A stretch of DNA of 59,222 bases from assembly GCA_016193485.1 (NCBI GenBank), contig JACPRZ010000033.1, forward strand, positions 1 through 59,222, written 5' to 3'. This document shows, one piece after another, positions 38,301-46,445 of this stretch. Below the pieces are notes generated by a model, which was not told where the DNA came from, made no database searches, and saw only the letters and a list, made by a program, of their open reading frames with translations. This DNA comes from Bacteroidota bacterium. GTDB lineage: Bacteria; Bacteroidota; Bacteroidia; JACPRZ01. Each line of letters opens with the position of its first letter. Within the stretch, counting starts at the first letter, position 1. The position numbers were made by a program, and so were the translations under genes.

Positions 38301-40319
38301 CAGACAGGGCAAACGGCAACCGGACTTCCGGCAGGCGTTTATTTTGTAATTGTTACGGATGGATCCGGCTGCTCCACCACCGCAACAGTAAACATTACCC
38401 AGCCGCCTTTGCTCTATGCCCTGGCCATAAGTACCGATGCTTTATGTTTCGGAAGTAATGACGGCATAATAAACCTGACGGTTTATGACGGAACGCCCGG
38501 TTATTCGTTTTTGTGGAACAACTTGTCAACCATAGAAGATCTCGTTGCTTCGGCAGGCGCCTATTCAGTTACGATAACGGACTCAAAGGGATGTACCTTT
38601 ACTTATTCCGATAATATTGGCGAACCGTCTGACATTGTTCTTACGACAGTGGCTTCTCCGGCAACATGCGGTAATGCAGATGGTTCGGTTGCCGTGTCCG
38701 CCACAGGAGGTACAGGTTCCTATACCTATATCTGGTTTCCCGGTGGCGCCACCACCGACATCGTGAACAGTGTTACTGCCGGGCTTTATACTGTTACCGT
38801 AACGGATGCCAACGGCTGTACGAAAACCGATGGAGCAATTGTGAACAACCTGGGCGGACCTGCGGTATCGGTCGCATCCCTGAATAACGTCACCTGCTAC
38901 GGTTATTCAGACGGCACTATTACCGTAACGGTAACGGGCGGCACCCCCCCTCTGACATATTTATGGAGCACTTCTCCGCCACAGGGAACACCTACTGCTA
39001 ACGGTTTAAGTGCCGGAACCTACACCATAACCGTTACTGACTCTGCCGGATGCATTGCTTTGACAGATGCAGTGATAAATGAACCTTCTGCCGTTGCTGC
39101 ATCCACTTATGGAAGCGCTACAATCTGTAACGGACAACCCGTTACAATCGGAGTAAACGCTGCGGGAGGAACAATCCCCTATACATATTTATGGGACAAC
39201 AGTATTCCAGATGTTCCGTCAACCAGTGTAACTCCCACTGCAACAACTACCTATAATGTAACCGTTACTGACGCAAACGGTTGTTCAGCCCCTCCCCAAT
39301 CGGTAACCGTTTATTTTCCGCCACCGTTGTCGGTAAGTGTGAGCGGGAACACGTTGATTTGCGAAGGCGATCCTGCCGTACTCACGGCATCGGGAGGAGG
39401 AGGAAACCAGGGTCCATATACATTTACCTGGAGTACCGGTGATATAAATAATCCTGTGACTGTTTACCCGGTCACTACTACAACTTATTATGTGACCGTT
39501 TCAGACAATTGCGGTTCCCAGCAGGCAACCGCTCAGATAAGTGTAGTTGTTACACCCACACTTTTGTTAAATCCACCATCCGTGCAGGGTTGTGCCGGAA
39601 GTTCATTCACTCTTTCCGCCAGCGGTGCCCTTACCTACTGGTGGTCAACGATAGACGATCCGACAAATACTACCGGAGTCGGGCAGACAATTATCGTTTC
39701 ACCCGCCACGACCACATATTATATTGTTCATGGAAATGACGGCACATGTGAAGGCGTTGATACGGTAACCGTTACCATAATACCCCCCCCGGATGCTGAT
39801 TTTTCACTTAATCCCGACAGCACAACCCTTCTCTATCCTACCATTTCTTTTGCTGATGCATCAACCAATGATGTTACCCAATGGTTGTGGGATTTCGGAG
39901 ACGGCAATGAGGATACCCTGCAATACACCTCGAATACCTATACCGATACGGGAACCTACTATATCACGCTGTCGGTTATCAACAGTGCCGGTTGCCCGGA
40001 TGCAATTACAAAATCGCTTCGCATCAATCCCGAATTTATGCTCTTCATGCCATCGTCTTTTACTCCAAATAAGGACGGCAGGAATGATCTTTTTCTTCCG
40101 GTATGGATCGGGGTGAACCCCAATTCCTACCGCTTTACCATCTTTGACAGGTGGGGCGACCATATATGGGAAACCACCGATCCTGACCAGGGATGGGACG
40201 GCAGGGCGAACAAAGGCGGCAAAATGGCGCAGCAGGATGTTTATGTGTGGATTATTGAAGTGAGGGACCTGAATAAAAAAATACACTACTACGTGGGAAG
40301 CGTAACGGTGGTGAAGTAG
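35400..40319 (+). CDS. Giant SprB adhesin (11 SprB repeats) with type B sorting domain
   Basis: 1639 aa; ATG at 35400 with signal peptide (FTGVLLAGAIIIFSWVKPVKLFSQ). N-terminal PPC-like beta domains (residues about 25-165, VWYTYVTTGSQNTITVTPPG; and about 165-310, DLWYKFTVGQSGTLEFEGTP), a PKD (WNWDFANGNTSTVQNPACQN), eleven SprB repeats with Cys-containing starts (INCNGQCTG, ESCPTSCDG, ANCGQNDG ...), PKD-like units, a PKD (QWLWDFGDGNEDTLQYTSNT) and a type B sorting domain (LFMPSSFTPNKDGRNDLFLP...DRWGDHIWETTDP...VTVVK). Tandem paralogue of its neighbours. Many Gly/Pro codon pairs are written as G8 or C8 runs. Confidence 0.9.
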   Translation: MKFTGVLLAGAIIIFSWVKPVKLFSQPPNSSCVTATAITLPPSGSICVNGTNAGSVNNGTYNACDVLPGGNQVWYTYVTTGSQNTITVTPPGGAGSAQQVVVTITDQGCGSGTYIQCNASPTSNGTATVSWSFPLGTQVLIQVTTNGSDGNFQLCITSVNPPASPGEACNTATLLCDKSTFTVSSTASFTPSGAIPPCFFFAGQADLWYKFTVGQSGTLEFEGTPLGAAEFDWALFDITMGCPGSIVACNYNYTTNAGLSFGIGPSSCITCPTSGATALACYEHCPTINVTAGNTYALMVDNYSANGTGFTLSWGGTFLMAPTADFTTAPSTNCGSLNACFTNTSVTATAWNWDFANGNTSTVQNPACQNYTVPGIYMVSLVVTSASGCNDVASGTVTVAPLPVLATSQIDINCNGQCTGQATVTATVGAPPYTYAWSGGGVSSTKTNLCAGAYTVTVTSSQGCSAVATGTITQPATAVSASISSTNESCPTSCDGSATITASGGTPSYTYAWSTGCTSSSCNSLCDGNYTVTVTDSKGCTATQTVAVSQPAAMTLGTTSVNANCGQNDGSVTVNASGGSPGFSYIWTGGGTTSTVTGLYPGTYFVTVTDNKGCTATSLANVNNIGGGTASASTTGNASCSGYCDGAALVNMAGGTPPFNYLWSNGETNSSATILCAGTYTVTVTDSKGCTAISSGTITQPSGMTLTPSSVSSNCGQSDGIVAVSVAGGSPSYAYSWSGGGIDSSDTALTAGTYTVTVTDNKGCIMTSSAVITDIPGGTASTSILTNTSCPGSCDGSAQANMTGGTSPFTYLWSTSSDSIIATGLCASTYTVTVTDGVGCTSVSAATPTEPAPMLLSFSFTQPACTDSNGSITAIVSGGTPSYTYTWFPSGPDNPVLSNIPTGTYGVIVTDANNCSVYDSLFLNSTGSMTASVTAFTSVTCYGDSNGTATVTATGTPPYTYLWVPTGQTGQTATGLPAGVYFVIVTDGSGCSTTATVNITQPPLLYALAISTDALCFGSNDGIINLTVYDGTPGYSFLWNNLSTIEDLVASAGAYSVTITDSKGCTFTYSDNIGEPSDIVLTTVASPATCGNADGSVAVSATGGTGSYTYIWFPGGATTDIVNSVTAGLYTVTVTDANGCTKTDGAIVNNLGGPAVSVASLNNVTCYGYSDGTITVTVTGGTPPLTYLWSTSPPQGTPTANGLSAGTYTITVTDSAGCIALTDAVINEPSAVAASTYGSATICNGQPVTIGVNAAGGTIPYTYLWDNSIPDVPSTSVTPTATTTYNVTVTDANGCSAPPQSVTVYFPPPLSVSVSGNTLICEGDPAVLTASGGGGNQGPYTFTWSTGDINNPVTVYPVTTTTYYVTVSDNCGSQQATAQISVVVTPTLLLNPPSVQGCAGSSFTLSASGALTYWWSTIDDPTNTTGVGQTIIVSPATTTYYIVHGNDGTCEGVDTVTVTIIPPPDADFSLNPDSTTLLYPTISFADASTNDVTQWLWDFGDGNEDTLQYTSNTYTDTGTYYITLSVINSAGCPDAITKSLRINPEFMLFMPSSFTPNKDGRNDLFLPVWIGVNPNSYRFTIFDRWGDHIWETTDPDQGWDGRANKGGKMAQQDVYVWIIEVRDLNKKIHYYVGSVTVVK

Positions 40320-40366
40320 ATACACAGTGCACCTTTTCTCTACTCTCCCGGTAACATTTTTCATCT

Positions 40367-40374
40367 TACCTTTA
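40367..40374 (+). promoter_or_regulatory. Candidate -7 element TACCTTTA
   Basis: Third copy of the octamer, 31 nt before the ATG at 40406. Confidence 0.4.
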
Positions 40375-40405
40375 TGGGTGTATTTCTTTGTGAAATAAAT
40401 CCCCC

Positions 40406-43400
40406 ATGACCGGAAAAGCAGGTTTTAATAATTCGAATTTACCGGGATTAGTTTGCCTCTTATTCTGCTTTGTTCCACATTTCACATTTTCCCAGGTCAA
40501 TCCCTGCGATCCACTGACTCCTGCTTATACGGTTGACCTCAGCGGTAACCCGTCCGGTACATGGGTTTCTTCCCCGCCTGTTGCACGGAACGGATCTTGC
40601 TGCGGTTCAACCTGGCCCGACCGGTGCATTGTCTTTTTAATTACACTCGACAGCGCTGCCGTTGCCGTCAATTTCAATATTGTGTCTGGCGCCATTCCAT
40701 CTGGTGCCATGTTTTACCAGATTGATTGCGGTACTCCAGTGCCGGTCGGTCAGCCGATCTGCCTGCAGGGACCCGGTCCTTATGCCCTCTCATTCTGTAA
40801 GCCGGGAAATAATCTGAATACCTATGCAATAACATCCATATCCGGTCCTTCCGCCTCACCGGATGATACCGTTGGGGTTGGATGCAGCATTACCATGAGT
40901 ACAACAGGACTTAATCCGGCAACAGTTACATGGACATCCGTTTTCCCCGGAATTACAGGCACATACAATAACTATCTCAATTGCACTGTCGGATGCAGCA
41001 GTGTTACCGTTACGCCTCTTGCCAGTGCGCCTTCCTTTGTGGATTATAAAGTTTGCGGACAATCCATAGCGCCATCCTGCCTGCCCGATCCATCATTCTG
41101 CGATACCATAAGAGTTTATATTAACCCGCCTCTTTCAGTTACCGTTTCCCCAGACCCGGCAGTTTACTGTAATACAAGCGGTGGCATCCTCCTTACGGGA
41201 ACTGTATCTGGCGGAGACGGAAATTACTCCTACCAATGGATTGATCAGAACGGAAATATTGTCGGATCATCTTCTTCCTATTATGCGTCAACACCCGGAA
41301 CTTACATACTGACGGTTAAAGACGGCTTATTCCCGTCCTGCCCTGCAAGAAATGACACGGTCACTGTTTCAGAACAAAATGCACCTTTCGTCAATGCCGG
41401 TCCCGATAAAATAATCTGTGCCGGGTCATCCATTGCGCTGACCGGTACGGTTACCGGTGCAGGGGGGGGAATATGGACCGGAGGCAGCGGTTCCTATTAT
41501 CCGAATAACACATCACTGAATATAACCTATATACCGGGTGCGGCTGAAATTGCAGCAGGTACGGTTACTCTTACATTATCTTCCACCGGGAACGGGGTCT
41601 GCCCTCCTGCGACCGACCAGGTTATCATTACCATCAAACCGCCCTTGTCAGCAACAATTAACGGTTCAACGGTGATTTGTTATGGAACGACTCAGACGAT
41701 AATTGCAAATGTTTCAGGAGGCACCGCTCCTTTTACATTTGTTTGGAATACAGGTGCCGTCACGCAGTCAATTATTGCAGGTCCCGGAAATTATGCCGTA
41801 ACCGTGACCGATGCAAGTTCGGGAACCTGCTCCGCAACGGCAGGTTTCACAGTGACGCAAAACCCGCAACTTTCGGTAACTGCTTCACCGGATGTTACAG
41901 TCAACTGCAACCTTACCACTTCGGTAAGCGCATTTCCGTCCGGAGGAAACGGTTCGTACTCCTATTTATGGAACACAGGACAAACATCCCAGACAATCAG
42001 CGCCATACCCGGGTTTTATTCGGTTACGGTTACTGACGGAGCCGGTTGTACGGCTTCTGACGCTGTTCAGGTAAGCGGGGTGAACAGTACGCTGAATGCT
42101 TCCATACAACAACCCTCCAACCTGTGCTTCGGGGGAACAGCCGCAATAACCGTAACTGCAGTTGGCGGATTCGGCAATTACAGTTACCAATGGGGCGATG
42201 GAAGCACATCGCAGGGCATCACGGTGCAGGCAGGCACATATTGCGCGACCGTCACCGATTCGGGCGGATGTTTTACCATTGCCTGCGTTACGGTCAACCA
42301 GGACCCCCCCCTTATGGTCACTATTACGAATCCGTCACCGGTCTGCAATGGCGTTACCGATACGATTACCGCCATTCCCAGCGGGGGACAACCGCCTTAT
42401 TCGTATGCATGGAGCACCGGGCAGGTTTCACAAAGTATAATACAGCCCGCAGGAGTTTATTATGTAACCGTGACTGATGGAAATCCGAACAATTGCACCG
42501 CATCATCATCCGTGTACATTTACACTGAACCCGATATCAATATTATCCTTACAAATAATGATGTGACCTGTTTCAATGGCAATGACGGAAATGCATCCGT
42601 ATTTGCATCGGGGGGGGTACCAGGATATTCTTATGTTTGGATCCCTTCAGGCGGAACATCAGCGGTAGCTGACAGTTTGCCTGCAGGTAATTATTCGGTG
42701 ATGGTAACCGATAATATCGGTTGTGTAAAAACCGGATCCGTGACGATCACACAGCCATCGGCATTGCTATCTTCGGTTTCATCATTTACCGTTGTGAGTT
42801 GCAACGGGGGGAGTGACGGCAGCGCCACCGTGTCGGTGTCCGGTGGAATTCCTTCTTACGGGTACCAGTGGTCACCACTCGGAGGGGTAGGGCCAACTGC
42901 CTCCGGGTTACCCGCAGGAAACTATACGGTATTAGTTATTGATGCCAACGGCTGCACTAATTCCGGGTCCATAACAATTACCCAGCCGGCAATATTAAAC
43001 GCAGCGGTATCATCAAATCCTGTAAGTTGTAACGGTGGAAATGACGGATCCGCTACTGTATCACCGGCAGGAGGTACTGCACCCTATTCATATCTGTGGT
43101 CAAACGGGAATAGCGGACCGGTTGCAAATAACCTGGTACAGGGAAATTATACCGTTACCGTCACTGATTCGAAAGGATGTACAGTAATTAAAAACGTTTC
43201 CGTCAGCCAACCGGTTGTTTTAAACCTGACCGTTTTATCGTCCGGTGATGTAGGTTGTTATGGTGATTCCTCCGCTTTTGCCTTCGCCTCCGCCTCCGGT
43301 GGAACCCCCCCTTATTCCTATCAATGGAGCAATGGCGATACAAATTCAGTAGCAGTAGCAGTAGGCAGTGGCAGTTATAGCGTTACCGTTGCGGACAGCA

Positions 43401-46255
43401 AGGGTTGCACGGTCATCGGTTCGGTAAATATTACAGAGCCATCCGCATTACTTGCCGTTGCATCGCCCGATCAAAATATTCCGTGCGATAACACAGTGGC
43501 ATTGACATCTTCGCCAACGGGTGGAACAGCGCCCTATTCATATCTGTGGAATACCGGGGCCACAACATCTGCGATTTTATCGGGTACTGTAGGTTCCTAT
43601 AGCGTTACCGTAACCGATGCCAATTCCTGCACGGCAACCGGTTACGTACAGGTCACTGCGAGCAACAGTAATTTATCTGCAACGCTCACGGCACCTCCGG
43701 TAATTTGTACCGGTGGAAGCGTTGCAATAACCGTGAATCCGTCTGGCGGAACAGGGAATTATTCCTATTTATGGAACACCGGTGATACCGGTTCTTCAGT
43801 TACCGTAAATCCAGGCGCCTGGTGCGTTACCGTAACCGACAGTGCAGGATGCATGATCACTACCTGCACCGGTATCAGCAGCGAAGCCACACTCTCTGTT
43901 ACCATTAATCCGCTGATTGCATGTTTCGGATCCCCCCAAACACTTACCGCTTATGTTAACGGGGGTATTCCTCCTTATTCTTTTTCCTGGAGTTCTCTTG
44001 AAACAACACAGTCGGTAGTGAAATTCCCCGGAACGTATTCAGTGACCGTGACTGATTCCCTGTCATGCAGCGCGGATACTACGGCATTAATTACGGAAGC
44101 GACATTATTGCAGGTTGACATCACCGGTGTGTATCCTGTGACCTGTAAAGGCGATGACAACGGTTCCGCAACGGCTGCAACCACCGGTGGCACCCCCCCC
44201 TATTCTTACCAGTGGTCAACAGCGCAACCTGCCGCTGCATCCCAGTATGGCCTTTCGCCCGGAACCTATTACGTAACGGTTACCGATTCACTCGGATGCA
44301 GTGACACCGGCAGCGTAACTATCACCGAACCGGTTTCTCTTCTGACGGTTGACAGCATCGGGGGAAATGATATTTCCTGTTACGGGGGCTCGGACGGTTC
44401 CGCTTCGGTTGCAGCATCGGGTGGCGTTCCCCCCTATAATTATTTATGGTGGCATGATGGCGATACCTTGCCTGCCGATTCAAATATGCCTGCCGGATCC
44501 TATACGGTATCGGCTGCCGATATGAACGGATGCGATGTTATTGTCACCGTAACTTTATCGCAACCGTTGCAATTAGTTCCTTTGGTTTCGGTAGTCAACC
44601 CGGTTTCATGCAATGGCGGCAGTGACGGCAGTTTAATGGTACAGGTATCGGGTGGTACAATTCCTTATACGATTTCATGGTCAACGGGGGACAGTTCATC
44701 ACAGGTGTCGGGATTATCAGCCGGTTCATTTACTGTAACCGTTACGGATGGCAACGGATGCACGGCTCAATCATCTGCAATCTCCCTTACCGAGCCAGCG
44801 GTTTTGACTTTGTCATCCGCCATTAAAGATGCACCCTGCCACGGTGGCAACGGTTCGGTTATCATCAATGTTACAGGCGGAACACCTGCTTACACCTATA
44901 ATTGGGCGCATGGACCGACAACACCGATTATTTCGGGTACACCGGCAGGAATTTATTTCATAACCGTAACCGATGCCGAAGGGTGTACGGCTGTCTTACC
45001 TGCCGTTATAGATGAACCGGACAGCATTATAGTTTCGGTAGCAGGATCCGATACCATCTGTGCCGGGGACAGCGTGACCATAAGCGCTTCGGCTTCTGGC
45101 GGAATCCCCCCCTACACGTATATATGGGACCAGAACCTCGGGCAGGGAAGCAGCCATACCGTATCACCGGGAATAACCACTGCCTATACGGTTATTGTCC
45201 TTGATTCAAATTCCTGTACAACTTCAGGATCGTCACCAACGGCTGTAATAACTCTGAATTCCCCGCTGACTGTAACCATTACGGGTCCTGCCGCAGCATG
45301 CGAAGGAGATGCCGTACTTCTGACGGTAACCGCAGGGGGGGGTGACGGAGCGCCATATTCATATTTATGGAGCAATAATGTTACGGGTAATTCGATTTCG
45401 GTTTCACCTGGAGTTGCCACCACATACCATGTGACCATCACGGACGATTGCAGCGCGCCTGCCGTTGATTCCGCAACGGTTGATGTACAGCCCCATCTTG
45501 TTCTTTATCCGGTTTCGGTACTGGGCTGTCCGGGCGACACTTTTATTTTAACCGTAAGCGGTGCAATAACCTACTGGTGGTCCGATCTTTCAACTCCTTC
45601 CGATACGGTAGGCGTAGGTCCGCAACTTGCAGTTTCCCCGTCAGGAACAACCTATTTTATTGTTCATGGGTATGACGGTGTTTGTGACGGTTCCGATACC
45701 GCGCTGGTTGAAATAGCACCCCCCCCTGGCGCTGATTTTAATGCGGATCCTGAAGAAACAACCCTGCTCTACCCGATGATATTGTTTGACGATTTATCCA
45801 CGCCTGATGTCATATCCTGGCTGTGGGATTTCGGTGACGGCACATCTTCGGTGGTGGCGGATCCTTTTCATGTTTATACGGACACCGGAAGTTTTCCGGT
45901 TATGCTGGTAGTGAGAAACCAGTACGGCTGTCCGGATACGATGATAAAAATTATCCGGATCAACTCGGAATTCATGCTTTTTATGCCGTCCGCCTTTACA
46001 CCGAACGGTGACGGCAGGAATGAAGAACTTTTCCCGAAATACATTGGCGTTGACAGGAACCATTACAAGTTATATATTTTTGACCGGTGGGGCGATATTA
46101 TTTTCATGACGGAAGATCCGGATAAGAGGTGGGACGGCATTGCAAACAAGGGGAGCCGGGAAGCGCAGCAGGATGTTTATGTGTGGATGATAGAAACAAA
46201 AGACCTTAACGGGGTGAACCATCTTTTCATAGGACATGTGGCGATGGTGAAGTAG
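40406..46255 (+). CDS. Giant SprB adhesin, about 1950 aa, with type B sorting domain
   Basis: 1949 aa, the largest gene here. The signal peptide (LPGLVCLLFCFVPHFTFSQ) is followed by a Cys-rich N-terminal domain (residues about 30-245, SCCGSTWPDRCIVFLITLDS...), then a very long run of SprB repeats alternating with related PKD/Ig-like units (about nine clear SprB, such as VTCFNGNDG, VSCNGGSDG, ISCYGGSDG), a PKD (SWLWDFGDGTSSVVADPFHV) and a CHU_C type B sorting domain (LFMPSAFTPNGDGRNEELFP...DRWGDIIFMTEDP...HVAMVK). Predicted T9SS-exported filamentous surface adhesin. It is followed directly by the restriction island on the other strand. Confidence 0.9.
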   Translation: MTGKAGFNNSNLPGLVCLLFCFVPHFTFSQVNPCDPLTPAYTVDLSGNPSGTWVSSPPVARNGSCCGSTWPDRCIVFLITLDSAAVAVNFNIVSGAIPSGAMFYQIDCGTPVPVGQPICLQGPGPYALSFCKPGNNLNTYAITSISGPSASPDDTVGVGCSITMSTTGLNPATVTWTSVFPGITGTYNNYLNCTVGCSSVTVTPLASAPSFVDYKVCGQSIAPSCLPDPSFCDTIRVYINPPLSVTVSPDPAVYCNTSGGILLTGTVSGGDGNYSYQWIDQNGNIVGSSSSYYASTPGTYILTVKDGLFPSCPARNDTVTVSEQNAPFVNAGPDKIICAGSSIALTGTVTGAGGGIWTGGSGSYYPNNTSLNITYIPGAAEIAAGTVTLTLSSTGNGVCPPATDQVIITIKPPLSATINGSTVICYGTTQTIIANVSGGTAPFTFVWNTGAVTQSIIAGPGNYAVTVTDASSGTCSATAGFTVTQNPQLSVTASPDVTVNCNLTTSVSAFPSGGNGSYSYLWNTGQTSQTISAIPGFYSVTVTDGAGCTASDAVQVSGVNSTLNASIQQPSNLCFGGTAAITVTAVGGFGNYSYQWGDGSTSQGITVQAGTYCATVTDSGGCFTIACVTVNQDPPLMVTITNPSPVCNGVTDTITAIPSGGQPPYSYAWSTGQVSQSIIQPAGVYYVTVTDGNPNNCTASSSVYIYTEPDINIILTNNDVTCFNGNDGNASVFASGGVPGYSYVWIPSGGTSAVADSLPAGNYSVMVTDNIGCVKTGSVTITQPSALLSSVSSFTVVSCNGGSDGSATVSVSGGIPSYGYQWSPLGGVGPTASGLPAGNYTVLVIDANGCTNSGSITITQPAILNAAVSSNPVSCNGGNDGSATVSPAGGTAPYSYLWSNGNSGPVANNLVQGNYTVTVTDSKGCTVIKNVSVSQPVVLNLTVLSSGDVGCYGDSSAFAFASASGGTPPYSYQWSNGDTNSVAVAVGSGSYSVTVADSKGCTVIGSVNITEPSALLAVASPDQNIPCDNTVALTSSPTGGTAPYSYLWNTGATTSAILSGTVGSYSVTVTDANSCTATGYVQVTASNSNLSATLTAPPVICTGGSVAITVNPSGGTGNYSYLWNTGDTGSSVTVNPGAWCVTVTDSAGCMITTCTGISSEATLSVTINPLIACFGSPQTLTAYVNGGIPPYSFSWSSLETTQSVVKFPGTYSVTVTDSLSCSADTTALITEATLLQVDITGVYPVTCKGDDNGSATAATTGGTPPYSYQWSTAQPAAASQYGLSPGTYYVTVTDSLGCSDTGSVTITEPVSLLTVDSIGGNDISCYGGSDGSASVAASGGVPPYNYLWWHDGDTLPADSNMPAGSYTVSAADMNGCDVIVTVTLSQPLQLVPLVSVVNPVSCNGGSDGSLMVQVSGGTIPYTISWSTGDSSSQVSGLSAGSFTVTVTDGNGCTAQSSAISLTEPAVLTLSSAIKDAPCHGGNGSVIINVTGGTPAYTYNWAHGPTTPIISGTPAGIYFITVTDAEGCTAVLPAVIDEPDSIIVSVAGSDTICAGDSVTISASASGGIPPYTYIWDQNLGQGSSHTVSPGITTAYTVIVLDSNSCTTSGSSPTAVITLNSPLTVTITGPAAACEGDAVLLTVTAGGGDGAPYSYLWSNNVTGNSISVSPGVATTYHVTITDDCSAPAVDSATVDVQPHLVLYPVSVLGCPGDTFILTVSGAITYWWSDLSTPSDTVGVGPQLAVSPSGTTYFIVHGYDGVCDGSDTALVEIAPPPGADFNADPEETTLLYPMILFDDLSTPDVISWLWDFGDGTSSVVADPFHVYTDTGSFPVMLVVRNQYGCPDTMIKIIRINSEFMLFMPSAFTPNGDGRNEELFPKYIGVDRNHYKLYIFDRWGDIIFMTEDPDKRWDGIANKGSREAQQDVYVWMIETKDLNGVNHLFIGHVAMVK

Positions 46256-46445
46256 AAACATGAACAGTTATGGGAGATGGTTTTTACAGGATTTGAAATC
46301 AGGCAGGACGGATGGCTGAAGTGTAAGTCCGGGAGGTGGGTGACACCGGGGGACCTGGAATAGGATATATGGGAGAAGAGGATTTTGGAGATGTGAGCAA
46401 GAGTTGCATGGATGGAAGAGGGATGCGTGACTGCTGTGTTTTTTT
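46256..46445. other. Purine-rich spacer at the island border
   Basis: Between the adhesin stop and the hsdR stop. Strongly G/A-rich on the plus strand (gggagatgg, ggaggtgggtgacac) with a T9 run at the hsdR end (46438 on). No gene, terminator hairpin or attachment-site duplication was recognised. Confidence 0.5.
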
